Source: Nitzschia sp. pyKryTriq1 (taxonomy: Eukaryota; Bacillariophyta; Bacillariophyceae; Bacillariales; Bacillariaceae). Taken from it: a stretch of 64,000 nt of DNA. A program made the translations under genes and the position numbers. This document shows, piece after piece, positions 51,370 through 61,197 of the stretch. A model generated the notes under the pieces. It had not been told where the DNA came from and did no database searches. It was given only the letters and a program-made list of their open reading frames with translations. The stretch is taken from contig OY101131.1 of assembly GCA_956465555.1 (NCBI GenBank), positions 509,469-573,468 on the forward strand. The letters run 5' to 3'. Each line of letters starts with the position of its first letter. Position 1 is the first letter of the stretch.

Positions 51370-52668
51370 CTACGGTCTCGGCTGCACAATGTCATCAGGG
51401 GATATGCTGTGGTCTGTCAGAAAGGCTTGGATTTGATCATGAAAGAATTGGGCCCATTTCAATAGAGGACCTTCTTGACCAATAAAATACACCAAGAACC
51501 AAAGCCAGCGTTCAATACCACCGATTTGATACTCTTTCCAACAATCTTCAAAGCTAAAGTCTTCTTTAGGCACTCCGCATCGAATCAATTCAGCGTAATA
51601 GTTTTCAATGAGGGTAAGTTCACACTCTCGCCGTTCCTTGGGATCCATGTTACTCAAAACATATTGCCCCAAATCTTGTGCACCACTGCCAATGCCCACC
51701 ATTTCCCAATCAAGAAGTTTCAAATCGATAGTTGATTTGCTGGAAACTAGTACATTTCCAGGCCAAAAGTCCCCGTGCACCAGGGTCCAATGCGCACTGT
51801 GTGTATTGAGCCGACTCTGTTGTGCTTCCCATGAAATCCCTGCCATTGCCTTGGTAGTACAGGCACGAACCAAAGGATCCCATTCAATCACGCTATCAAT
51901 AGCATCCCCGTCGTCATGAAGTTTCTTCCAAATGCCCTGAATGAATCCTTGCGATCCCTCCCAAGAAGCCTTGTCCTTCCCTTGAATCCAATTGGCGCAT
52001 CGAAGATACGAGGACGATGACGACGATAGTAGTAACAAGGACTCGTCTTTCCAAAAGGTCGCATGCACTTTGGCAATGGCCAGAAACGTATCATTGGCTA
52101 CTTGGTAGCTGGAAGGTGGTGGTTTGCCGCCGTAGGCCTTGGAAATCAATGCGGGCAAATCACGAGTCCAATTGTTCGGATTGCCAGGTCCAAACAAGAT
52201 ACCTGAATCTATATAGGACGACGATGACAAGTCTTCCATGACAACCAGCTTGGACCCTGACTCCATGTCACCGAACGAATGATAAATCTTGGGGATACTT
52301 AATTCCTTCTTGTGTGTGGCCGTGGCTTTGGGAGCAAGATGTTTGTAAAACAGAGCTTCGCGTGCCAATCCCAACATTTTGCTTTGGCCTCGGCCCGAAG
52401 GAGGTACTTGTTTGATTACCAGTGAATGTGGAGTATCATCATTCATATTATTTCCATCATCTTCAGCAGCAATAAAACTCAGTGTAAGTTTCAAAGTTGC
52501 ACCGTTTTTTATTTCCTCCTGCCGGCGACCTGCATTACTGATATCTTGGACCAAGCATCGAGCGACCTTCTGGAGGCCTGTGACCTTCTCGATCCATTTC
52601 GGATCAATATCTGTGTCACTGAGCCATACAGGGAGATAGGAAGTGTCATCATCGTCGTCGTGCGACAT
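51370..52668 (-). CDS. Aminoglycoside-phosphotransferase/choline-kinase-like protein
   Basis: 432 aa from the ATG at 52668 (MSHDDDDDTSYLPVW). Kinase-fold hallmarks: the core lysine probably in LVIKQVPP, REALFYKH, KLVVMEDLSSSS as the hinge, HGDFWPGNVL (His298, Asp300) as the catalytic Brenner-type motif, and LLDWEMVGIGSGAQDLGQ (Asp320) as the metal-binding DxD/DW motif. This is the APH/EcKinase-like family (CHK), which phosphorylates small alcohols such as choline, ethanolamine, sugars or ecdysteroids; the substrate is not readable here. It is cytosolic: no signal or membrane span. It is one of several kinase-fold genes of this type usual in diatoms. Confidence 0.75.
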   Translation of the reverse strand: MSHDDDDDTSYLPVWLSDTDIDPKWIEKVTGLQKVARCLVQDISNAGRRQEEIKNGATLKLTLSFIAAEDDGNNMNDDTPHSLVIKQVPPSGRGQSKMLGLAREALFYKHLAPKATATHKKELSIPKIYHSFGDMESGSKLVVMEDLSSSSYIDSGILFGPGNPNNWTRDLPALISKAYGGKPPPSSYQVANDTFLAIAKVHATFWKDESLLLLSSSSSSYLRCANWIQGKDKASWEGSQGFIQGIWKKLHDDGDAIDSVIEWDPLVRACTTKAMAGISWEAQQSRLNTHSAHWTLVHGDFWPGNVLVSSKSTIDLKLLDWEMVGIGSGAQDLGQYVLSNMDPKERRECELTLIENYYAELIRCGVPKEDFSFEDCWKEYQIGGIERWLWFLVYFIGQEGPLLKWAQFFHDQIQAFLTDHSISPDDIVQPRP

Positions 52669-53130
52669 GGTGCTTGTGATTATTGTGAGATATTTATGGT
52701 TGCCACGACATGCTCGTCGCCTTCGGAAATGGGAAGAATGGACGCAAGAGACGCGAGACGCAAACAGCAAGAAGATGTGTGTGTGGTGTGTGCAGCAATA
52801 ATAGAGCCGCTCATCTCTCAAGAGAAAAAGATCTTGAGCTTTTTGCGTGACTCGACTCAAATGAGTCAAAGGTCAAAACTATGAAAACAGGAGGGCGGTA
52901 AAATCAAAAGCGACACTACTACTACTACTCGTACTTCGTACTGGAGCGGCCTACCCCGCCAACCATGAAACGATTGATGGCGGTGGTATTCAGCTCCGAC
53001 TACAAATGTTCTTTGCGGCGGTCCTCGCTTTGGAAAGCATCGTCTCTTTCATAAAAAAACTTTACTAGTCGGAGATTGTCGAACTGCAAATGCATCTCTA
53101 CCAGTCTACTAGCCTATTACGGATGATGGG
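52669..53130. other. Intergenic stretch
   Basis: 462 bp; a TAC microsatellite-like region near 52917-52935. No gene supported. Confidence 0.55.
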
Positions 53131-53529
53131 CTATTGTGCAGTCACCGTTGGACATGATGATCCAAGCTGATGTAAGCACTGTGTGGGATTGGCTTTGGTG
53201 GGGATCCACTGTCTGAGGATGCTTCTGGGCAATGGGAGCATATACTTTTGGATCCTTCTTCCAGTATCATCACCCAGCACCCACCAGACAATATTCCGTT
53301 CCTTTCCGCAGGTTTTCTCTAGTACTTCCGGTAGCAAAGTTTGAATCCAACCAACGGGCCGAACGCCACCGAGGAATAGTTTCCAGCCCACTTTGGTAAC
53401 TCCTCTCAAACATATTTTAGGCTCATTCTTCAAGTAGAAGTTGTAGCCATAATAGACGCAGTATTCCCCATTCGCTTGCTCCATGACACACTCGTAAGGA
53501 TATTTTGACAAGACTCTCATTCTTCCCAT
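53131..53529 (-). CDS. Hypothetical small protein
   Basis: 132 aa, ATG at 53529 (MGRMRVLSKYPYECVMEQAN). The composition is protein-like (aromatic, Cys, Gly, Val) with YCVYYGYNFYLKNEPKICLRG, a Trp/Gly rich middle (TKVGWKLFLGGVRPVGWIQTL) and NIVWWVLGDDTGRRIQKYML, which hints at a compact beta-rich fold. I know no family. Whether it is translated is unproven; it lies 135 bp from the end of the next minus-strand gene. Confidence 0.45.
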   Translation of the reverse strand: MGRMRVLSKYPYECVMEQANGEYCVYYGYNFYLKNEPKICLRGVTKVGWKLFLGGVRPVGWIQTLLPEVLEKTCGKERNIVWWVLGDDTGRRIQKYMLPLPRSILRQWIPTKANPTQCLHQLGSSCPTVTAQ

Positions 53530-53664
53530 CGTTGTCCACCATACTCAAATAGCAAGGAGGATCCAGAGATGTTTGCGACATCTATTGAGTGAGCCGATCA
53601 TCACCAGCGCCCACGGCACCGCCGCATTATTATTTTTTATTTGTGCGTGTTGTTCGTGCATGGG

Positions 53665-54720
53665 TTATGGGGTCGGCACCACCGTCTCCTCGTAATAGTT
53701 GGGCAGGGGGACTATCCCATCCAGCTTGCCGTAATCGTAGTCAAAGAAGCAAAAGTTCGTATCTTGTGGGCCTTCTGGATTCTGCACGGCACAATACGAC
53801 GCTTGATAGTAGGGAGAACTTTCCTCCTCATAAAAGTTATAGGTTGCTGTACCATTGGGGAAATAGCATACACCATCAACAGGTGGGTATCCATCCGCAC
53901 AGACCCCGCAGGCGTTATTGAATTTGAATGCCTGGTCCTCGACAAGGTAGCAAACTCCACCTTGCTTCAGGAATACCGAAAAATAAAGCCCTATTACAAT
54001 CGCAAAGGGAACCAATGGGAACAGCCCATAAAGGATAAAGCCCGAACAGCTGTGGATGCCACCTTGCAGATAAATAGAAAAGTAGCGCAACAATAATGCC
54101 AAACCCTCGAGGCCCAGGGCGATAAAAGCATGTCTGTAATACGACCGATCGAGCAAGAACCACGCGATCAAGCATCCCAGAATAGGGTTCAATGAAACAA
54201 GCAAACCCAGAAATTTCATGTTTTTTCGGCCGACTTCTTTGGATCTTCTCCCGGCAAGAACTTCGGGATCTTCCTCGTCCACCACCGTTTCGCCCATCCC
54301 CTCGCAGCTGTCCGTCGTTCTTTGGTTCTCGGAAGACCGACGAGTCAACCATACGCAGCGGATCAGCAAGGCAACCTCGGCCCAAACCATTAGGAACAAC
54401 ATGGTCGTAATGGTCAATGGAAGAACTCCCAGTGGAATTGGTGTATCACAGCATTCACCACCTGCTGTGAGAGATAGGAAGGATATGATGGTAGCACTCA
54501 TGTCAAAACAAAGCTCCCCGGCGATCACCCACCAAAGCAGAATCAGAGAGTTTGGAGTTCGTCTCGCTACAAGTACCAGTTCCTCATCAGCTGTTCCTGA
54601 GTCGTCATTATTGGGGTAGTCGTTGTCATCGTTTTCTGAGCCAGCCGGCATGGACTTCATGGCGGTATTGGTACTTGTCGACAACGACTCTTTCAATTTT
54701 TCCTGCTTCAATTCTTTCAT
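53665..54720 (-). CDS. Five-pass membrane protein with cysteine-rich C-terminal domain
   Basis: 351 aa from the ATG at 54720 (MKELKQEKLKESLS); the frame continues upstream without another ATG. Membrane segments are near residues 60-80, 96-116, 170-190, 200-222 and 238-262 (FILYGLFPLVPFAIVIGLYF). Segments 2 and 3 are separated by a charged loop. After the last segment, about 90 residues contain eight Cys in GGVCYLVEDQ, NACGVCADGYPPVDGVCYF, SYCAV and NFCFFDYDYG, a probable disulfide-rich lumenal or extracellular tail. I recognise no family. Likely a surface or endomembrane protein of diatoms; function unknown. Confidence 0.68.
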   Translation of the reverse strand: MKELKQEKLKESLSTSTNTAMKSMPAGSENDDNDYPNNDDSGTADEELVLVARRTPNSLILLWWVIAGELCFDMSATIISFLSLTAGGECCDTPIPLGVLPLTITTMLFLMVWAEVALLIRCVWLTRRSSENQRTTDSCEGMGETVVDEEDPEVLAGRRSKEVGRKNMKFLGLLVSLNPILGCLIAWFLLDRSYYRHAFIALGLEGLALLLRYFSIYLQGGIHSCSGFILYGLFPLVPFAIVIGLYFSVFLKQGGVCYLVEDQAFKFNNACGVCADGYPPVDGVCYFPNGTATYNFYEEESSPYYQASYCAVQNPEGPQDTNFCFFDYDYGKLDGIVPLPNYYEETVVPTP

Positions 54721-55345
54721 TAGTATACGAGCGCCAGCACCTTTTTCCTCCGCTGCGGCTACCGTAGTTGCAGAATCTGATGGTAGTTTCCTTCTCGGCC
54801 ATGCATACGGTATTGTCAAAGAACAGAACGACAATAATCTTAATCTACGGTATCAAGTACTACTAGAAGAAAATAATATTATTCGTCCAGTACCGGTATA
54901 GTCGACGGTACCGGTACTGCACCCGTACTGCACCAGTACCGAACCGCGGTACCGGTACTGCAAATGTACCCGTGTACGGTACGAGTACGTACTGACCGCG
55001 ACCTCACGACAGAAGTCGAGCGTCGAGCGGGCTGATGTCGGCTGGCGCGCGTTGACGGAAAACGTATCTTTCGATCCGTTCCAGATTCCAAGACTGACTC
55101 CTCTACTAGTTCCTTGGCTTTCGTCTCCATTCAGCTACAACACAGCATTGGTTTTTGACGACAACGACGACGACGACGACTCACAATCTTCAGAATTCGC
55201 AACCATTGATTGAAAAATGATTTTACTATACTTTTGATCCACTTATACTCGGATAGGAGTACTTCCATGTACTAGAGATACGTACATCCTCGATCTACTA
55301 GAATCATCATCACAATATCTACAACTGATCGAGAACAACTCTATC
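54721..55345. other. Spacer with GTAC words
   Basis: 625 bp between divergent genes. A GTAC/GGTACC cluster lies at about 54890-54990 and a CGA/GAC trinucleotide tract near 55155-55180. No gene supported. Confidence 0.55.
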
Positions 55346-56064
55346 ATGATTACAACGAACCGAAAGCACTTCTCCTCCTCGCAATCATTTCAGCGTCGTC
55401 GCGTCCCGCAGACTGGGCTTGTCGTAGATGCAAGTTCTGCCTTACTAATGGGATGGCTTCAAACTGACTGTCCGCAGGATCTGGTTCCTCGTGTGCTCGC
55501 CTATGCGGGGCCTCAAACGACAGCTGCACTCTCAAAGACCTGCAGATTCTGGAAAGACATGACAGACAAGGAATCGACTTGGAAAACATGGAGAGCGTTG
55601 AGATTACTTCCGCCTCGGGTCGCGGAATTGTAAACAGCGATGGCGGCCACGTTACCATTCGTAATTGCTACGTCCATGACTGCGCCGCGACAGGTATCTA
55701 CATGGTTGGACCGGAAAGCCGGGCGCAGGTGGAGCGGACTGATGTTGTTCGGAATGGCAACGGCAATACGACCCATCGCCACGGGGTCGCAAGAGGGCAT
55801 TCCGGGTTGTACCTTGAGCAAGGACACGCTAGCATTGTTGACTGCAATATTTCACAGAACTCGTTGACGGGAATTTCGGTCGTGAGCCCAGACACTGCCA
55901 TTTTGAATTTGGAGGAATCAGAGCTTGTCGCCAACGGTTCTTTCCAACTTGAGCTTCCGGCTGTCGGGACTGTCTCGCATTCAAGCAGCGTCACCAACAA
56001 CAACAATACCATGGCTTCAAGTGGGTTGCCTCGATCTCGATCGAGTCTTGCATCGGACGACTAA
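55346..56064 (+). pseudogene. Broken F-box/right-handed beta-helix (FBXO11-type) gene
   Basis: Two frames form the parts of one family. The first (55346-55633) holds an F-box: DCPQDLVPRVLAYAGPQTTA followed by LSKTCRFWKDMTDKESTWKT. The second, in another frame, begins about 55580 and reads NMESVEITSASGRGIVNSDG, HVTIRNCYVHDCAATGIYM and VDCNISQNSLTGISVVSPDT, which are parallel beta-helix repeats. The parts meet out of frame with overlap at 55579-55633. No GT-AG intron restores one protein without removing the F-box. In intact relatives several hundred residues separate the two domains, so an internal deletion has probably broken this copy. An assembly error is an alternative. Confidence 0.6.
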
Positions 56065-56121
56065 GGCGGCGACCAGCTGACTGCCATGGACCCAAAGCTC
56101 TTTCCTCCCTTATCCAGCCGT

Positions 56122-57309
56122 TCACCTTGTTGTTTGAGCAGCTTTTGGAGGACAATGGTACAATTGGTAATCCAACAGCCGCATTTGAAAGTCTGCCACG
56201 TAATGATAGCTGATACTGGTGGGAGAACAACATTTCTCTCCTTCTCCGGTGACAGTGGCTTTCATACCGTGATGCATCTTTTCCAACCATATCGGATTCG
56301 AATACATTGTTTGCGGAGATTCGGGGTGCATACGTTCCCGTCCTGTATCCGCGTCAAAGGTACTTTTCGGTCGAATATCATGATACAACATGGAGGCAGC
56401 GTTGGCAATGTCTTCGGCGACTTCTCCCTTGATGGCATTTCCGCTGGCATTGAAATAGGCTTGGACCAAGATTTCGGCGTACTTTCGATTCATTACATAC
56501 CCCGGTCCTCCATGAGAGAAACGTAAGGTTTGGCTCTCGCCTAATTTCGAATAGAACCTTGGTCCAAACTCCTTGTTGTTCTGCGATGATGACTCCTTAT
56601 CAAACCATCCGTTCATCTCTTGAAATCGTTTGAGTCTCGGCCATGCCATGGTCCGACCATAGACGATTGGTTCCTCAATATTATAATTTGTTGTTGGATC
56701 AGTGACATTGGCCAAAAACGCTTGCAGGTTCTCCATGATCACGTAGGTATCGTCGTCCGCTTTGAGGATCCAATCATAGTCCTTGATGGATATTACTGGC
56801 AATGATGATGATGATGATGGCGTTACAATTTGCTGGAGGGTTTGCATCAATTTGTCCCAGATTCCCCAATATCCCGTCATGGATTCGATTTTGTAGGTAT
56901 ACAAGGAAGGATCTGTTTCGTCGCTGGCACCAATCAACACATCACACTTGCGGCCCCAAGTATCGACCACCGCTTGCATTCGTGTGGCATGATTTTTCGA
57001 ATGTGTCAACACCAAACACAAGATCCGAGGAACAGGACGACGTTTTGTACTTTTTGTATTGGGCGTCGCAGTTTGCAAGAACGATACGGCAGGATCTTGA
57101 CACAAAAAACTAAAGTCAGTGCTGGTGGTGGTGCGACTGCTGCTGCTGCTACTACTACTTCGCAGTGATGGTGGACAGCTGACAGAATTGGAGTTTTGGA
57201 TCATCATTTCGCTCGACAATTTCCAGGAGGCAATCAAATACGACGCCAAAGCAAAAATGGCGAGCAATGTCATCGTTCTTCCTCGTGCTGTTTTTGCTGC
57301 TGCTGCCAT
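56122..57309 (-). CDS. Core-1 beta-1,3-galactosyltransferase-like protein (GT31)
   Basis: 395 aa, ATG at 57309. A single anchor (about residues 12-32) and a Ser-rich stem precede the catalytic domain. RILCLVLTHSKNHATRMQAV, VVDTWGRKCDVLIGASDE, WILKADDDTYVIMENLQ (acidic triad Asp185-187, the metal-binding DxD) and SHGGPGYVMNRKYAEILV, then EVAEDIANAASM, follow the order seen in C1GALT1 and related GT31 enzymes. The pair of Cys near KCCSPTSISYHY and the final CPPK fit also. In animals C1GALT1 makes the T-antigen in O-glycans; the diatom acceptor is unknown. Golgi type II membrane protein by layout. A Ser homopolymer tract (SSSSSSS) shows repeat growth in the stem. Confidence 0.85.
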   Translation of the reverse strand: MAAAAKTARGRTMTLLAIFALASYLIASWKLSSEMMIQNSNSVSCPPSLRSSSSSSSSRTTTSTDFSFLCQDPAVSFLQTATPNTKSTKRRPVPRILCLVLTHSKNHATRMQAVVDTWGRKCDVLIGASDETDPSLYTYKIESMTGYWGIWDKLMQTLQQIVTPSSSSSLPVISIKDYDWILKADDDTYVIMENLQAFLANVTDPTTNYNIEEPIVYGRTMAWPRLKRFQEMNGWFDKESSSQNNKEFGPRFYSKLGESQTLRFSHGGPGYVMNRKYAEILVQAYFNASGNAIKGEVAEDIANAASMLYHDIRPKSTFDADTGRERMHPESPQTMYSNPIWLEKMHHGMKATVTGEGEKCCSPTSISYHYVADFQMRLLDYQLYHCPPKAAQTTR

Positions 57310-57987
57310 GGTGTTGGTGTTGGTGGTGTTGACTTTCCAGAATCACAAAGAGCTTTGTGCCTTCGTCGCTAATACGCCTATATACTGTACAGTAGTACAG
57401 TGCCAACCAAAAATCTCCAACCGGATTGTATTCTTCTCAGCGAACAATATGGACGTGGCACGCAGGGCACTCACAAAAGCCAATATCGTTATCAATCGAG
57501 CCATGAGTTCTAGACTATGCAACCCTTCCAAACAATGTGTTGTAGTCGACTGCAAGGGTCATCTGACTTTGAAGTTGCCGTTGCTGTCATCGTCGCAGAT
57601 TTTTGGGCTTCTGCGACAAAACAAGTGTCGCGCTGCGGTCGAATGAATCGGTCGACCTCAAAACCCGCACTGGCTCTTTTTTCATTTTCATCGCTCTTTC
57701 CTACGAACTCTTTACCGCTAGAGTAGTAGAGACTACACGGTGCAGTATGTGTTCAAAAGATTCTACCATGTCCCCTATACATCCAATTGCCTTTATTACT
57801 TGTACTGTACTGATTATGTGTCCATGCATTTTCGTTTGTTTGTTTGTTTGTTAGAGTACCGTAGTCAAGCCTTGCTGAATGGTTTCGACAACCACAATAA
57901 TATCCTCGTTCTCGAAACTCATACAGTTTCTTATGTTGACCCCGTTTACTTAGTGGGCGAATTATCCTCACCTTATTCACCACCATC
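57310..57987. other. Spacer between C1GALT1-like and heat shock factor genes
   Basis: 678 bp with a GTTT repeat near 57836-57852. No gene is supported; open frames are short. It should hold the promoter of the left-hand gene and the 3' end of the right-hand gene. Confidence 0.55.
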
Positions 57988-59316
57988 TCAAATACCTTCA
58001 CGTTTGGTGGGAGTTCCGTTGGCACCGGGGGACTGGGCGGGAGGTCCTCCCTGTGGTGGAGGACCAGGAGGAGGAGGTCCGTGGCCAGGTGGCGGCATCG
58101 AATGGCCCGGAGGAGGTCCCTGTTGATGATGATGAGGGGGTGGGCCGTGGCCGGGCGGCGGAGGTTGATGATGTGGGTGGTGGGGAGGGGGGTGGTGAGG
58201 ATGCTGACCTGGTGGAGGCGCCATGTGTGGGTGATGCCCATGCATCGGCGGTGGACCATGGGGATTATGGCCCTGCTGTTGTTGCTGAAGTTGCTGCAGC
58301 TGGAATTGTTGCCACTGAAGTTGCTGAAGCTGCTGGTTAATGTATTGATTTTGCTGCGAAGGATCCATTCCAGGCATGCCACCGGGCATCATGGGCTGCA
58401 TTCCAGGCATTCCGAAGGGCATGACAAAGGGCATGGGGGCCATTGGAGCCGGCATGATTTGCTGCTGAGAATCTTGGAACTTTGACGAGCTATGGCTGCT
58501 CATTCGAAGACAAAGGCTCGGGTCTTCTCTCACGAATAATTTGTGGTAATAACTGCCCATCTAGCAAGTAGCAAGCAAAAGATAGAAGCAGCCGTGAGTT
58601 CGAAAAATCTTAATAATCATCAAGCCGAAGATGGATAATACAATGCGTGTATGCATGACACACGTACCTCTGGACCTCGGGTTACTCGGGTGAATCCCCA
58701 TCGATTTAACTTGCGAGTGAAGGAGGTAAATTTGGTTGCCTGGAAAAGATGCCGGTGAGTTTCGTTACAAGTACAAAGATCAAAAGAAGGAGGACGGGGC
58801 AGATTCTTCATTCGGAAGACAGAAACGCACCTTGAAATACTTCGGAAGCACGTTAGCCGCAAACTTCTTCTTCTTGTAAATAATAAAAGAGCGGCCGTGA
58901 GGAAGCCACGAAACAGTGTCCGAATCCTCTTCGTTCGAAAGAATATCGAGCAACTGGAGATGCAAAGATGGATAGGAGAGTAGCGGTAGTCTGGTGAGTT
59001 TCAGTGCAAAATAATCAATAAAACCCCACGAATATTATGCAAACACTGTACGTACCACTTGCGGAAACGTCTTGGGAGCCTCGTCGTCAAGATCTTTCAT
59101 CAACTTGGCCTCGCCATTTGGCTTGGTCTCCACAAGAGTGGGCGCGTCTTCGTCCCCATCTCCTCCAGTGGCTTCACCGGAGGCCGCAGCTTCGTCGGGT
59201 TTCTCCGCGTCAGCGTCATCGGTGTTTTCTGGAGTAGCTGCAACAGCTTCTTCTTTCACTTCGGCGTCATTGTCCTTGGTGTCATTGTTTTCGTCACCCT
59301 CATTATTTCCAGCCAT
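57988..59316 (-). CDS. Heat shock factor-type transcription factor, four exons
   Basis: Exons 59316-59056, 58953-58831, 58739-58668 and 58560-57988 with introns of 102, 91 and 107 bp, all phase 0; 342 aa. After a long acidic N-terminus (about 80 residues) comes the HSF DNA-binding domain: TFPQ spliced to VLLDILSNEEDSDTVSWLPH, GRSFIIYKKKKFAANVLPKY, FK spliced to ATKFTSFTRKLNRWGFTRVT (recognition helix), RGPE spliced to MGSYYHKLFVRED. The C-terminal half is Pro/Gly/His/Gln/Met-rich and disordered; no clear coiled-coil oligomerisation repeat is seen. HSFs bind nGAAn repeats. Diatoms have large HSF families, so stress response is not guaranteed. Divergent from a second HSF gene. Confidence 0.9.
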
Positions 59317-61197
59317 GGTGGTGATTGTTGGTGATGGGATATTAGTATTCGTAGACTGTACGAGGAGTTTTGTAGCTACGAGGTGTTCAGACACAACAGT
59401 ATGTCGTTGGTGTCGCTTCGAGTGTAGATGCAATGTCTTTGTCGTACAAAATGAAGAGAAAAGGCGATGTTCTTGTGGCGCTTGGGATGCTCCGGAGACG
59501 TCGCAGCGTCCGTAGTGCAAGATTCGTACAAAATCCTGTAGAATCGAAACTTTCAAAATTCGTCCACCAGAGCAGCTTGCGAGCCGTCCCATCCTTCTTC
59601 ATGTGCTTGCTTTGAAATTCGTTAAGTATTTCAAATTCTACGACGGAAACAGTACTTTTCATGCGTTGAACTTGCAAAGTGCGACTGCGCAAGCGCAAGC
59701 CAATCTGAATGACGAAAGGGTGTCCAGCGAAATAAAGAGATTTGAGGGTTGAATCCAAGATTCCCAAGCTACGCCTCGGCCAGTAAGCAAGCCAGTATGA
59801 AAGAGGGGGGCCTGCCGTCGTACAGTCGGTAGGGCAAGTAGTCAGACATACAGTTGAATGTGTGGTTAGGCGCTTAAGACCCCACCGAGCGAAATGCCCG
59901 TTAAAATTTTCGCACAAATTTTTTTCTCACTTTCTGGAAAACGCACAATTAATTGTGAGTTTTCCAGAAAGTGAGAAAAATTTTGTGCGAAAAATCGCGC
60001 GAAATTGACGGGCATTTCGCTCGGTGGGGTCTTAAAGTAGACAATAAAAATAGGCTCACAATTCTCAGAAACAAATCTGTTCCAATAGTAGGTCTGACTG
60101 CTGCGCCGGGCAACGTTTCGTCAATTGACCCGGTTCGCCGTTGACTAGATGAAGATCCGCCAGAGGGTTGATGTCGTCGGTTCCGATCGCGAGGTCCTGG
60201 ACTTGGCTTCTTTTCAAGAGAGTGGTGACATATGTGATGGCTGAGCTCCCATCTAATGTCACTGGGGGATGGAAGTGTTTAGGTCGTCGCCGAGACCACC
60301 GTAGGCCATTCCGTTGTCCCCGAGCGTGACTTCCAAAAAGTAGCCTGTCGCAGGTGCGATTTATTTTAGAAGTTTGGAAGACACGCAAATTCCTCCATTG
60401 ATTTCTGTGTAACAGCCTTTCCGTCACTGTAATGAAGTCCGTGTGTGGTACGAGGAATGGCCTAAATCGTTCGATAAAATACAGGATAAATTACATGAGA
60501 AATGCGGCACTTTCAGTGGTAGCTTGAAGTTTCTCTGATGAGAGAGGAGACAACATCATATAATTAATGTTGACCGCTTGTTCTTTTCAACGAAAACTTA
60601 GGGGTCCCGGCTTGCCGCCGGACAAAGGTGCCTTTCATCGCTCTATCATGTGTTCCCAGGAAGCCTCTATTATTTTTCCTTTTACATATCGATTTAATAA
60701 TGCTGGGTTGTAAGTTCGACGCTCGCTCACAAATTCCCTTTCAGCCTACTTGCATGCATCGACGCTTCTTCAATAATTCACTTAATGAAAGTTTCAGGCT
60801 TCTCGTCCAGTTGTTATGGCGCGAAGAAGCTATCTAAGGGTTCGACGCTCACAAAATCACTATAACAGAACCACATCTCCCGATGAACAAAGAAGAACCT
60901 TTTTTGCATGCACGGTGCCATTTTGTATGCGGTACTTGTACGACTGTACCGGTACGCTACCTTCTCGGACGAACCCAACGAGAAGGCCGCAATCTAAAAA
61001 ATACAGCTAATCCATTTTCTCTCTTGCAGTCAAGCGCTACTGCACTTTCCTTGCTCTTCTCGTTGGAGGCAACCACCACCGGCAATCCGCTCCTATGGCA
61101 ATCGTAGTCTGCTTCCAAGAGGCAACCAAGACTCACAAAACAAAGAAATAAGTTTACCGATTTATCTTGCAGATAAGCATGAAAACACAAACTTGTG
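59317..61197. other. Divergent spacer between two HSF genes
   Basis: 1.9 kb. It contains the foldback element at 59874-60035. Frames at 59387-59917 and 60065-60427 (minus) lack ATG or domain support. It must contain promoters of both HSF genes. Confidence 0.55.
59874..60035. mobile_element. TTAA-flanked foldback MITE, piggyBac-like
   Basis: Outer TTAA words lie at 59874-59877 and 60032-60035. Between them is a 154-bp near-palindrome (59878-60031) with matching ends GACCCCACCGAGCGAAATGC, and an inner pair with TTTCTGGAAAAC and its complement around a short CACAATTAATTGTG centre. The right arm has a few extra bases. TTAA target duplication and terminal inverted repeats are hallmarks of piggyBac-type non-autonomous elements. 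There is no transposase inside. A stem this long would form a strong hairpin in single-stranded DNA or RNA. Confidence 0.85.

Noticed and set aside
57753-58382. 209-aa minus-strand frame overlapping the HSF C-terminus
   Set aside because: It is a shifted frame of the Pro/His/Gln repeat region; the HSF frame carries the domain.
59387-59917. 176-aa minus-strand frame beside the foldback element
   Set aside because: It overlaps the HSF leader and the element end; composition is not protein-like and no motif is seen.
60065-60427. 120-codon minus-strand frame near the element
   Set aside because: No ATG start and no family match; it could be an old remnant, but I cannot support it.
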